Assembly (NCBI GenBank): GCA_963704025.1
Contig: CAVPGP010000002.1
Location: 434,001-498,000, forward strand
Reading direction: 5' to 3'
Origin: CAVPGP01 sp963704025
Lineage (GTDB): Bacteria; Actinomycetota; Thermoleophilia; Gaiellales; Gaiellaceae
Length of the DNA: 64,000 bases
The notes under the pieces were generated by a model. That model was not told the DNA's origin, did not search any database, and saw only the letters and a list, made by a program, of their open reading frames with translations. How positions within the stretch are numbered: position 1 is the first letter of the stretch; each line of letters starts with the position of its first letter. The translations under genes were made by a program, and so were the position numbers. Shown here one piece after another: positions 49,669 through 57,809 of this stretch.

Positions 49669-49718
49669 CTTCGATTACCGAAGCATCCGCCGGGGCCGCG
49701 AGACATCATCCGGGTCGG

Positions 49719-50081
49719 ATGACGTTCACGGCCGTCAACCTCGCGATCCGGTTCCTGCTCGAGCTCGGCGCCATAGCGGCACTCTTCTACTGGGGCACGC
49801 AGACGGGAGGCGGCGCGGTCAGCTGGCTCCTCGCGCTCGGCGCGCCGGGGCTCTTCATCCTCATCTGGGGCCGGCTGCTCGCGCCGCGTGCCAGGCACCG
49901 GCTCCCCATGCGGCAGCGCATCCCGCTCGAGCTCGTGCTCTTCGGGCTGGCCGCCCTCGCCCTGGCAGTCGCCGGGTCGGTCTGGCTCGGGATCGCGTTC
50001 GGCGCCGTCGCCGTCGCCAACATCGTTCTGGTGTACGCGCAGGCGGGGGAAGCAGGCGGCGGCGCTACCGTGTCCCGGTGA
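49719..50081 (+). CDS. YrdB-like (DUF2568) small membrane protein
   Basis: 120 residues from ATG 49719, four TM helices (VNLAIRFLLELGAIAALFYWG, AVSWLLALGAPGLFILIWG, IPLELVLFGLAALALAVAG, LGIAFGAVAVANIVLVY). NLAIRFLLELGA and the WG-R-LAP-AR turn are typical of the YrdB family, function unknown. GTGA overlap with rlmN. Confidence 0.78.
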   Translation: MTFTAVNLAIRFLLELGAIAALFYWGTQTGGGAVSWLLALGAPGLFILIWGRLLAPRARHRLPMRQRIPLELVLFGLAALALAVAGSVWLGIAFGAVAVANIVLVYAQAGEAGGGATVSR

Positions 50082-51082
50082 ACACAGAGCTCCTCCAGGA
50101 GACGCTGGCCGACGAGCCTGCCTATCGCTCGCGCCAGGTCTGGGAGTGGACCGCGCGCGGTGCGGCCTCCTACGCGGAGATGACGAATCTGCCGGCGAAG
50201 CTGCGGGCGCGGCTGGACGAGCACGTGCCGTTCTCGTCGCTGAGCGTCGAGCACGAGGCGGTCTCGAAGGACGGCACGGTGAAGACGCTCTTCCGCACGG
50301 AGGACGGCCACCCCGTCGAGGCCGTGCTGATGCGCTACCGGGACGGACGCCGCTCCGTCTGCGTCTCGTCTCAGTCCGGCTGCCCGCTCACGTGCACGTT
50401 TTGCGCCACCGGCCAGATGCGCTTCGGGCGGAACCTCGAGCCGTGGGAGATCGTCGACCAGGCGCTTCATTTCAGGCGGCTCGACGCCGTCGACCACTGC
50501 GTCTTCATGGGCATGGGCGAGCCGATGCTGAACCTCGACGGCGTCCTCGCCGCGGCCCGGCGCCTGCCCGACCTCGGGATCACGCATCGCCGGACGACCA
50601 TCTCCACCGTCGGCTGGCTGCCGGGCCTGACGCGGTTCGTCGACGAGGTCGCCGAGCCGATCCGTTTGGCGCTCTCCGTCCATGCCGCCGACCCGGCGCT
50701 GCGCGCGCGGATCATGCCGGTGGAGGAGCGCTACCCGCTGGAGGCCGCGCTCGCCGAGTGCCGCCGCTATCACGAGCTCCGGCACCGGAAGGTCTTCGTC
50801 GAGTACGTCCTGCTCCGCGGCGTCAACGACTCGCCGCGGCACGCAGGCGAGCTGGCCGAGCTGCTCGACCCGAAGGTCTTCAAGGTGAACCTGATCCCGT
50901 ACAACCCGACCGGGTTGGACAACAAGGGGACATCCCCCTACGAGGCATCCCCACGCGAGGACATCGAGCGCTTCAAGAGCGTACTGCTCCGCGCCGGTAT
51001 TCCCGCAACCGTGAGGCTGACCAGGGGTCGCGACATCCAGGCGGCGTGCGGGCAGTTGGCGGTCGAGCGCACTACGGCGTAG
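50078..51082 (+). CDS. rlmN: 23S rRNA (adenine2503-C2)-methyltransferase, radical SAM
   Basis: 334 residues from GTG 50078. The radical SAM cluster is SGCPLTCTFCATGQMRFGRNL (CxxxCxxC). HCVFMGMGEPMLNLDGVL, RRTTISTVGWLPGL, LALSVHAADPALRARIMPV and VLLRGVNDSPRHAGEL are typical of RlmN/Cfr. The methyl-carrying Cys is in AACGQLA near the C-terminus. It methylates A2503 of 23S rRNA (and tRNA A37). Translationally coupled to the YrdB-like gene. A second, fossil C-terminus lies at 51,969. Confidence 0.94.
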   Translation: MNTELLQETLADEPAYRSRQVWEWTARGAASYAEMTNLPAKLRARLDEHVPFSSLSVEHEAVSKDGTVKTLFRTEDGHPVEAVLMRYRDGRRSVCVSSQSGCPLTCTFCATGQMRFGRNLEPWEIVDQALHFRRLDAVDHCVFMGMGEPMLNLDGVLAAARRLPDLGITHRRTTISTVGWLPGLTRFVDEVAEPIRLALSVHAADPALRARIMPVEERYPLEAALAECRRYHELRHRKVFVEYVLLRGVNDSPRHAGELAELLDPKVFKVNLIPYNPTGLDNKGTSPYEASPREDIERFKSVLLRAGIPATVRLTRGRDIQAACGQLAVERTTA

Positions 51083-51130
51083 CCCCAGCCCCACGTTGTC
51101 GCCGATCCAAGGTGCGAACGCGTCGCGACC

Positions 51131-51886
51131 TCACATTCGTAGGTAGGACGCTCCATTCAGGTCGAGCACCGACCCGCTCGCGAACTCGGCCGCCGGGGAG
51201 GCAAGGAAGACCACGGCGGCAGCCACCTCCTCCTTTGTCGCGAGGCGACCTAGTGGGCTTTCGGCCCGGCGAGCCTGGCCCTTCTCGCCGGTGAGCGCAT
51301 CAGCGGCCATGTCGGTCTCGGTGATCCCGGGAGCAACAGCAGCGACGGAAATCCCGTGCGGACCAAGGGCGCGTGCGAGCGACTGGCCGAACGCGATCAG
51401 TCCCGCTTTGCTCGCCCCGTACGCGGGCTGGCGAGGCTCGCCGCAGAACGCGCCTCGCGATGAGACGTTGACGATTCGCCCACCGCCGCCGCGGATCATG
51501 TGCTGCACTGCGCACCAGGTCACATTCGAGGCACCGACGAGATTGACGGCAAGTGTCTGCCGCCACGCCTGCTGCCACTCGTCGTATGTCGTCTCCGTGA
51601 TCGGATGCGGTTCGAAGACCCCCGCGTTGTTCACGAGCACGTCCAAGTTCCCAAGATGAGCAGCCGCCTCGTCGACCATCCGGCGAACAGCATCGGCGTC
51701 GCTCAGGTCGGCGCCGACGACCACATGCCCGTCGCCCGATAGCGACGCAGCTACGTCGTGAGCCTTGTCGGCGTTCGCACCGTAATGCACCGCGACCCGA
51801 TCACCGGCGGCCGCGAACGCGCGCGCAACGGCTGCGCCGATCCCTCTCGATGCGCCGGTCACCAACACTGCGCGACGCCGTTCCAT
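51131..51886 (-). CDS. Short-chain dehydrogenase/reductase (FabG-like)
   Basis: 251 residues. Classical SDR: cofactor loop TGASRGIG near the start, LVNNAGVF, catalytic Ser in IVNVSSRGAF, YxxxK in QPAYGASKAGLIAFG, and PGITETDMAAD. The missing basic residue after beta2 (VAVHYGANADKA) leaves NADH or NADPH open. The gene sits between the intact rlmN and a fossil rlmN tail and has somewhat less extreme codon use than its neighbours, which hints at recent arrival. Confidence 0.9.
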   Translation of the reverse strand: MERRRAVLVTGASRGIGAAVARAFAAAGDRVAVHYGANADKAHDVAASLSGDGHVVVGADLSDADAVRRMVDEAAAHLGNLDVLVNNAGVFEPHPITETTYDEWQQAWRQTLAVNLVGASNVTWCAVQHMIRGGGGRIVNVSSRGAFCGEPRQPAYGASKAGLIAFGQSLARALGPHGISVAAVAPGITETDMAADALTGEKGQARRAESPLGRLATKEEVAAAVVFLASPAAEFASGSVLDLNGASYLRM

Positions 51887-51968
51887 CACTCAGTGACCCC
51901 CGAGTTGAGTGTGGAGTAGTTCCCCCATCCTCAGGAGTGTTTCAGGCATGGCCGATTAGCCGGTGTCA

Positions 51969-52118
51969 CACCCGACCGGGATGTACAACGGCTCGTCGCG
52001 CGAGGCCATCGCCGCCTTCAAGTCGGTGCTCGACCGGGCCAGGGTGCCGGCGACGGTGCGTCTCACGCGCGGCCGCGACATCGCCGCGGCGTGCGGACAG
52101 CTGGCGGCTACGCGCTAG
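51969..52118 (+). pseudogene. C-terminal fossil of a second rlmN
   Basis: 50 codons ending in a stop read HPTGMYNGSSREAIAAFKSV then ARVPATVRLTRGRDIAAACG and QLAATR. The intact RlmN ends SPREDIERFKSVLLRAGIPA then TVRLTRGRDIQAACGQLAVE. The catalytic cysteine is kept. The copies differ at many codons, so this is not a fresh duplication. Nothing upstream of HPTG remains. Confidence 0.88.
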
Positions 52119-52267
52119 GTGATTTGACGCCACGGCGTTGATCAAGCACGCCGGCCTCCTTCGAGCTCGAACCCCCTCGCGGCGGCGGTTCTCTTCCAAG
52201 ACCCACTCGAACCAGTGGCATACCGCAGTCTGCGCCGAGCGTGGGGCCCACTGACAATCCTCCGGGC

Positions 52268-52624
52268 CTAGCGGATCGCGCGAATCTCGATCGTGACCTT
52301 GCCGCTACCGCCGACTGAAGCGATCACGGTGCAGGAGTCCGGGCGGCTCATCATTGGCAGCTTCCAGAGGCCAGCGCTGCGACGGCTGAGCGAGTTGGAG
52401 GTGATCGTGAAGCCTCGGCTGCAGGAGACGACGAACTGAGTGCTCGACACGTGCCCGGTGGCGCGACCGTAGAGCGCCTTCGGATGCTTCACGTCGGCGC
52501 TGATCGACGTGACTGCGAACTGCCCCGACGCGCGGCCGGCCTTGACTAGCTTGCCTGGGAGCGGCTTCGCCTGCGCCGTCACGGCGAGCGCGAGAGTGGC
52601 GAGGGCGACGAGTGTGACTTTCAT
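52268..52624 (-). CDS. Small secreted protein, RPDSCT-type paralog 2
   Basis: 118 residues from ATG 52624. Signal peptide MKVTLVALATLALAVTAQAK; mature domain VTSISADVKHPKALYGRATG and FVVSCSRGFTITSNSLSR, ending LWKLPMMSRPDSCTVIASVG then SGKVTIEIRAIR. The C-terminus is homologous to the protein at 26,894-27,289. Two cysteines in equivalent places suggest one disulfide. Function unknown. Confidence 0.68.
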   Translation of the reverse strand: MKVTLVALATLALAVTAQAKPLPGKLVKAGRASGQFAVTSISADVKHPKALYGRATGHVSSTQFVVSCSRGFTITSNSLSRRSAGLWKLPMMSRPDSCTVIASVGGSGKVTIEIRAIR

Positions 52625-52746
52625 CGTCCGTGTGTCCTTCCTTCGGCTCAGTCGGTGCCGGGCGTAGGCCGCGTCCGTCCCGCCTACGCATTCGTTGGGC
52701 ATCTCGAAGCCTGCACGATGGAGCTTGCTTGAGCGTCCGCCTGCGT

Positions 52747-53739
52747 TTACGCGCCGTCCAGCCGCACCAGCATCTTCCCGACATTCTCGCCTTCGAGGAG
52801 GCCGATGAACGCCTGCGGTGCGTGCTCGATCCCCTCGACGACGGTCTCGCGGTACTTCAGGCTCCCGTCGCGGATCCAGCCGGAGACGTCGCGGACGAAG
52901 TCCGGATAGCGGTCGTTGTGGTCGAAGACGATGAAACCCTGCATGCGCAGCCGCTTCGTCGTGATCATGTGCATGTTCCGCGGCCCCGGGCTCGGCGCGG
53001 TGTCGTTGTAGCGGGAGATCGAGCCGCAGGCGACGATGCGCCCGTACAGGCGCATGGCGTGGATCGCCGCCTCGAGGTGCTCGCCGCCGACATTGTCGAA
53101 GTAGACGTCGATCCCGTCGGCGAGCTCCTCGCGCAACGACGCCGTCTTGTAGTTGAACGCCTGGTCGAAGCCGAGCTCGTCGCGGAGCCAGGCGACCTTC
53201 TCGTCCGAGCCGGCCGAGCCGATCACGCGTGCGCCCTTGATGCGGGCGATCTGGCCCGCGATCGAGCCGACGGCACCGGCCGCGCCGGAGACGAAGACGG
53301 TCTCGCCTTGCTTCGCCTGCCCGATGTCGAGCACGCCGACGTACGCCGTCAGGCCCGGCATACCGAGCACGCCGAGGTAGGCCTCGGGCGGGGCCAGCTC
53401 CGGATTCACATTCAGGACGCCGCGCCCGTCCGACACAGCGAGCTCACGCCAGCCGAGCCGGTGCGTCACCCAGTCGCCCTCGGCAAACCGCTCGTTGCGC
53501 GACGCGACCACCTCTCCGACGGCGGCCCCCTCGAGGGCCTCGCCGATCTGGAACGGCGGCACGTACGACTTGACGTCGTTCATCCGCGCGCGCATGTACG
53601 GGTCGACCGACATGAACGCGTTCCGGACGACGAGCTCGCCGTCCGCCGGATCCCCGACGTCGACCTCGGCGAGCTCGAAGTCGCTGTTACGCGGCATCCC
53701 GCCCGGCCGGGCCGCGAGGCGCCATTCACGGCTCTTCAC
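52747..53739 (-). CDS. NADP-dependent medium-chain reductase (CurA / PTGR family)
   Basis: 330 residues: FMSVDPYMRARMND, IGEALEGAAVGEVVASRN, LGMPGLTAYVGVLDIG, the Rossmann glycine motif VFVSGAAGAVGSIAGQIA, NYKTASLREELADGIDVYFDNVGG and CGSISRYND. These are hallmarks of zinc-free MDR enzymes such as curcumin/dienal reductases and prostaglandin reductases, which reduce alpha,beta-unsaturated carbonyls with NADPH. Confidence 0.9.
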   Translation of the reverse strand: MKSREWRLAARPGGMPRNSDFELAEVDVGDPADGELVVRNAFMSVDPYMRARMNDVKSYVPPFQIGEALEGAAVGEVVASRNERFAEGDWVTHRLGWRELAVSDGRGVLNVNPELAPPEAYLGVLGMPGLTAYVGVLDIGQAKQGETVFVSGAAGAVGSIAGQIARIKGARVIGSAGSDEKVAWLRDELGFDQAFNYKTASLREELADGIDVYFDNVGGEHLEAAIHAMRLYGRIVACGSISRYNDTAPSPGPRNMHMITTKRLRMQGFIVFDHNDRYPDFVRDVSGWIRDGSLKYRETVVEGIEHAPQAFIGLLEGENVGKMLVRLDGA

Positions 53740-53762
53740 GGCCCGACCCTATCGCCCTCGCG

Positions 53763-54251
53763 CTACGCGGTCTGCATGAGGCGCGGCGTGCAGCTGGAGC
53801 GGCCGCGCTTCTCGAGGTACTGCTGGTGGTAGTCCTCCGCCTCGTAGAAGGTCTGCGCGGGCTCGATCTGCGTCACGATCGGCTTGCGGTGGCTCGCCTG
53901 CTCGGCCTGCTTCGAGGCCTCGGCCGCCGCGCGCTGCTCCTCGTCGTGGAAGAAGATCACCGTGCGGTAGTTGTCGCCGATGTCCCAGCCCTGGCGGTTC
54001 AGCTGCGTCGGGTCGTGCTTGCGCCAGAAGACCTGGAGCAGCTCGTCGTACGAGATCTCCGCCGGGTCGTACGTGACCTCGACCACCTCGGCGTGTCCAG
54101 TCCTGTGCGAGCAGACGTCCTCGTATGTGGGGTTCTCCAGGTGGCCGCCGGCGTAGCCGACGCGCGTGGCCGTGACGCCGTCCAGCTGGCGAAACGCGGC
54201 CTCGACGCCCCAGAAGCATCCCGCGCCGAACGTTGCCTTCTTGGTCTCCAA
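53763..54251 (-). CDS. msrA: Peptide-methionine (S)-S-oxide reductase
   Basis: 162 residues. Catalytic GCFWG at residues 11-15, then GYAGGHLENPTYEDVCSHRTGHAEVVEV, YDPAEISYDELLQVFW, HDPTQLNRQGWDIGDNYRT and EAEDYHQQYLEK, all typical MsrA. A C-terminal Cys (GRSSCTP) may resolve the disulfide. It starts with TTG immediately after the msrB stop (TAATTG), so the two are translated in tandem. Confidence 0.95.
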   Translation of the reverse strand: METKKATFGAGCFWGVEAAFRQLDGVTATRVGYAGGHLENPTYEDVCSHRTGHAEVVEVTYDPAEISYDELLQVFWRKHDPTQLNRQGWDIGDNYRTVIFFHDEEQRAAAEASKQAEQASHRKPIVTQIEPAQTFYEAEDYHQQYLEKRGRSSCTPRLMQTA

Positions 54252-54644
54252 TTACTCCTCCTCCAGGTCGAGTGACGCCGAGTTGATGCAGTAGCGCAGC
54301 CCAGTCGGGTGAGGCCCGTCCGGGAACACATGTCCCAGGTGGCCGCCGCAGGCGGCGCACGTCACCTCGGTGCGGATCATGCCGTAGGTCGTGTCGTTCT
54401 CCTCGTCGATCGCCTCGCTGCTCGCGGGCGAGTGGAATGCGGGCCACCCGCAACCGGAGTCGTACTTGGCCTCCGAGGTGAAGAGCTCGGCCCCGCAGCC
54501 GGCGCAGCGATACGTGCCCGGCTCGAAGCTCTCGTCGTACTCGCCCGTGAACGGCCGCTCCGTCCCCTTCTCGCGCAGCACGTGGAACTGCTCGGGCGAG
54601 AGCTCGGCGCGCCACTCCGCCTCTGTCTTGCGAACCTTCTCCAA
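54252..54644 (-). CDS. msrB: Peptide-methionine (R)-S-oxide reductase
   Basis: 130 residues. Zinc cysteines in YRCAGCGAELF and VTCAACGGHLGHVF, catalytic Cys in RYCINSASLDL, plus FHSPASSEAIDE. Start TTG preceded by AAGGAG at good spacing; no in-frame ATG/GTG is suitable. With msrA it repairs both sulfoxide epimers of methionine. Confidence 0.94.
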   Translation of the reverse strand: MEKVRKTEAEWRAELSPEQFHVLREKGTERPFTGEYDESFEPGTYRCAGCGAELFTSEAKYDSGCGWPAFHSPASSEAIDEENDTTYGMIRTEVTCAACGGHLGHVFPDGPHPTGLRYCINSASLDLEEE

Positions 54645-54659
54645 TTCACTCCTTTTTCG

Positions 54660-55171
54660 GGGTCGCCCTACAGTCTCGCCGACCCGCGGATCATTACGCC
54701 TGCAAAGAGAAAGCCGCCGGTACCAGAGGCACCGACGGCTTCGTGTTCTCCGAGTAGTGGGCTGCGGCTTCCCACTGCTCTTTGTCTGGTCACGTCGTCT
54801 GCGGCCAGCGACGTAACACTGACATTGTCGGCAGTGGGCTCGAGAACCGATTCCCTCGATCGAGTGAAGTCAAGAACCCGGGTGAACCAACCAAAAGGGG
54901 ACGAGTCAAGCGCTCGCGGTCGAACAGAGTTGGCGCGTCGTCACCGAGCCCGATGCGGCGGGGCTCGAGCGACAGGGACGAGATCGTGAGAGGCGGCCTC
55001 CTTGCGGCGGAGCCGCCTCTCACCTAACTGCCCCCCCAACTGCGGAGACTCAGAATGACTGCGGATCACATGAAGACGAGGTTCCGGAACTTCCCAGCCG
55101 CGAACCTCATCGCCAAGATCGTTTCTCGCTAGGCGGCACGCCCGAGCCCTCTCCGGAGGGCTCTCCTCTTC
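54660..55171. other. Intergenic region with two hairpins and a possible 25-residue peptide
   Basis: No gene of normal size. AGCCGCCGGT / ACCGACGGCT (54,712-54,740, one mismatch) followed by a T-rich tract on the minus strand could terminate the aldo-keto reductase transcript. GTGAGAGGCGGC / GCCGCCTCTCAC (54,986-55,023) is a perfect 12-bp stem. An ATG at 55,055 behind GCGGAG opens 25 codons (MTADHMKTRFRNFPAANLIA), with unknown reality. Confidence 0.45.
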
Positions 55172-56146
55172 TCAGCGGTCGATCGACGCCATGCTGGCGT
55201 ACCGGTCGCCCGCTGCGACTCCCGGCGGGAACGCCTCGTCGAGGCGGCGAAGCTCCTCCTCGGTCAGCACGACCTCGATCGCAGCGGCGTTCTGCTCGAC
55301 GAACTCGCGGCGCTTCGTCCCAGGGATCGGGACGATGTCCTCGCCGCGGTGCAGCACCCAGGCGAGCGCGAGCTGGGCAGGCGTACAGCCCTTCTCGTGC
55401 GCGAACTGCTCGACGAGCTCGGCGAGCCGCCGGTTCTGCTCGAGGTTCTCGCCCTGGAGGCGCGGATAGTTGCTCCGGAAGTCGCCCTCGCCGAGGTCGT
55501 CCGGCGAGCTGAAGCGCCCGGAGAGGAAGCCGCGCCCGAGCGGGCTGTACGCGACGAATCCGATCCTGAGCTCGCGGCACGTGGGCAGGATCTCCGCTTC
55601 CACGTCCCGCGTCCAGAGCGAGTACTCGGACTGGAGCGCCGTGATCGGATGCACGGCCTCCGCGCGGCGGATCGTCGCCGGGGCGGCCTCCGAGAGGCCG
55701 AGGTGGCGCACCTTGCCCTCCGCCACGAGCTCCGCCATGGCGCCGACGGTGTCCTCGATCGGAGTGTTCCGGTCGACTCGGTGCTGGTAGTAGAGGTCGA
55801 TCGTCTCCACCCCGAGGCGGCGGAGCGACGCCTCGCAGGCCGACTTGACGTACTCCGGCTTGCCGTTGATCCCGAGCCACGAGCCGTCCTCGGCGCGCTC
55901 GTTGCCGAACTTCGTCGCGATCGTGACCTCTTCGCGCCGGCCGGCGATCGCCCGCCCGACGAGCTCCTCGTTGCGGCCGACGCCGTACACGTCGGCTGTG
56001 TCGAGGAAGGTGACGCCGAGCTCGATCGCGCGGTGGATCGTGGCTATCGCCTCGGTCTCGTCCGCGGTCCCGTAGAACTCGGACATCCCCATGCAGCCGA
56101 GGCCGATCGCGCTGACCTCGAGGTCGCGCAGCTTGCGGGTCTCCAT
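55172..56146 (-). CDS. Aldo/keto reductase (AKR13-like)
   Basis: 324 residues from ATG 56146 (GGAGGACGG upstream). TIM-barrel AKR with catalytic tetrad members in FLDTADVYGVGRNEELVG (Asp, Tyr), IATKFG (Lys) and YYQHRVD (His). RKLRDLEVSAIGLGCMGMSEFYG is the typical start and VPIPGTKRREFVEQNAAAIEV the NADPH-binding C-terminal part. It reduces aldehydes or ketones with NADPH. Confidence 0.93.
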   Translation of the reverse strand: METRKLRDLEVSAIGLGCMGMSEFYGTADETEAIATIHRAIELGVTFLDTADVYGVGRNEELVGRAIAGRREEVTIATKFGNERAEDGSWLGINGKPEYVKSACEASLRRLGVETIDLYYQHRVDRNTPIEDTVGAMAELVAEGKVRHLGLSEAAPATIRRAEAVHPITALQSEYSLWTRDVEAEILPTCRELRIGFVAYSPLGRGFLSGRFSSPDDLGEGDFRSNYPRLQGENLEQNRRLAELVEQFAHEKGCTPAQLALAWVLHRGEDIVPIPGTKRREFVEQNAAAIEVVLTEEELRRLDEAFPPGVAAGDRYASMASIDR

Positions 56147-56209
56147 CCGTCCTCCCTCGTCGCTTCCGGGTCGCTCCGGGCAGTGTGCCTGCGCGGCCCA
56201 ACCCGGCGC

Positions 56210-56232
56210 GTACCTGGTCGGCGACCAGGTAC
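56210..56232. repeat. 23-base perfect hairpin, copy 2
   Basis: Identical to 46,747-46,769 (arms GTACCTGGTC / GACCAGGTAC, loop GGC), lying 64 bp upstream of the aldo/keto reductase start. Confidence 0.75.
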
Positions 56233-56286
56233 GGCTCGACGGACGATTTTGCTTTGAGCAGCGATTTACTCGTTGAAACACGGAAC

Positions 56287-56313
56287 GTGTACCTGGTCGG
56301 CGACCAGGTACAC
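56287..56313. repeat. Perfect hairpin, copy 3 (27 bases)
   Basis: Same 23 bases at 56,289-56,311, extended by GT/AC on each side. It begins 6 bases past the gcvPB stop codon, a terminator position for the gcv operon, and 57 bases from copy 2. Confidence 0.75.
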
Positions 56314-56318
56314 GGGCC

Positions 56319-57809
56319 CTAGGCGCCCTTCGGTGCCTCGAGCTGCTGCGCTCCGGCGGCGTGCGGGTCGGGGTGCCGGTCGAACTGATACCTCAGGACC
56401 GGTTGCTTCGCGGCCTTCACCTCGTCGACCCGGCGGACCGGACGGGACCGTGGGGCGTCCTTCAGCTTCTGCGGATCCTCCGCCGCGTCACGGGCGATCT
56501 GCCTCATCGCTTCGACGAACTCGTCGAGCGTTTCCTTCGCCTCCGTCTCGGTCGGCTCGATCATCAGCGCCTCCGGGACGACGAGCGGGAAGTAGACCGT
56601 CGGCGGATGGAAGCCGTAGTCCATCAACCCCTTCGCGACGTCGAGCGCGGTGATCCCGTGGTCGCGCTTCAGGTTCCGGGCGGAGAGCACGAACTCGTGC
56701 ATGCACAGCCGGTCGTACGGCACCTCGTAGGAGTCCTTCAGCCGCGCCAGCAGATAGTTCGCGTTCAGGACCGCCACCTCGCTCATCTCGCGCAGGCGGT
56801 TGCCCCACGAGCGGATGAACGCGTACGAGCGGACGAAGACGCCGAACGGGCCTGTGAACGCGCGCACCTTGCCGATCGACTTCGGGCGGTCGAAGTCGAG
56901 CCGGAACCGGTCACCGTCCTTGACCGGCTGCGGCACCGGCAGGAACGGCTCGAGAATGTTCCGGACCGCGATCGGGCCGCCGCCCGGGCCGCCGCCGCCG
57001 TGCGGCTGCGAGAACGTCTTGTGCAGGTTGATGTGGACGATGTCGAAGCCCATGTCACCGGGCCGCGAGATCCCGCAGACGGCGTTCAGATTGGCGCCGT
57101 CGTAGTACATGAGCGCACCCGCGGCGTGGAAGATCGCGGCGATCTCCTCGACATGCTCGTCGAAGAGCCCGAGCGTCGAGGGATTCGTCAGCATCAGGCC
57201 GGCGGTGTCCCCGTCGACCATCTCGCGCAGGTGCTCGACGTCGATGTTGCCGCGCGCGTCGGTGTCGACCTTCTGCAATTCGAAGCCGGCCATCGTCACC
57301 GAGGCAGGGTTCGTCCCGTGGGCCGTGTCGGCGACCACGACCTTCCGCCGGTTCGGCTCGCCCCGGTCGGCGAAGTAGGCGCGCATCAGGAGCAGGCCGG
57401 TCAGCTCGCCCTGCGAGCCGGCGGCGGGCTGCAGGCTGACGGCGTGCAGGCCGGTCACCTCCTTCAGGATCTCCTGCAGGCGCCACATCAGCTCGAGCGC
57501 CCCCTGCGCACCGTCCTCGTCCTGAAGCGGGTGCAGGTTCGCGAAGCCGGGCAGCATCGCCACGCGTTCGTTGACCCGTGGGTTGTACTTCATCGTGCAG
57601 GAGCCGAGCGGGTAGAAGCCCGTGTCGACGCCGAAGTTCCGCGTCGAGAGCTGCGTGAAGTGGCGGAGGATCTCCGGCTCGGCGAGCTCCGGGAGACGCG
57701 GCCGCGACTTTCGCTGCAGCTCGGCGGGAACCTCCGGCCTCGGCAGGTCGTACGCAGGCAGCGTGTAGGCCGTGCGGCCGGGGACGCTCTTCTCGTAGAT
57801 CAGCTTCAC
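56319..57809 (-). CDS. gcvPB: Glycine dehydrogenase (P protein) subunit 2
   Basis: 496 residues from GTG 57809. It carries the PLP lysine in DIVHINLHKTFSQPHGGGGPG and the FYPLGSCTMKYNPRVNE and AAGSQGELTGLLLMRAYF blocks of the beta subunit. With GcvPA it decarboxylates glycine and passes the aminomethyl group to lipoyl-GcvH. GTGA overlap with gcvPA. The C-terminal extension after about 455 (RRVDEVKAAKQPVLRYQF) is typical for this form. Confidence 0.95.
   Translation of the reverse strand: MKLIYEKSVPGRTAYTLPAYDLPRPEVPAELQRKSRPRLPELAEPEILRHFTQLSTRNFGVDTGFYPLGSCTMKYNPRVNERVAMLPGFANLHPLQDEDGAQGALELMWRLQEILKEVTGLHAVSLQPAAGSQGELTGLLLMRAYFADRGEPNRRKVVVADTAHGTNPASVTMAGFELQKVDTDARGNIDVEHLREMVDGDTAGLMLTNPSTLGLFDEHVEEIAAIFHAAGALMYYDGANLNAVCGISRPGDMGFDIVHINLHKTFSQPHGGGGPGGGPIAVRNILEPFLPVPQPVKDGDRFRLDFDRPKSIGKVRAFTGPFGVFVRSYAFIRSWGNRLREMSEVAVLNANYLLARLKDSYEVPYDRLCMHEFVLSARNLKRDHGITALDVAKGLMDYGFHPPTVYFPLVVPEALMIEPTETEAKETLDEFVEAMRQIARDAAEDPQKLKDAPRSRPVRRVDEVKAAKQPVLRYQFDRHPDPHAAGAQQLEAPKGA

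Noticed and set aside
54782..55027. 81-codon open frame in the msrB-AKR gap
   Set aside because: Ser/Arg-rich with no regular codon pattern, overlapping the 12-bp stem; probably non-coding.
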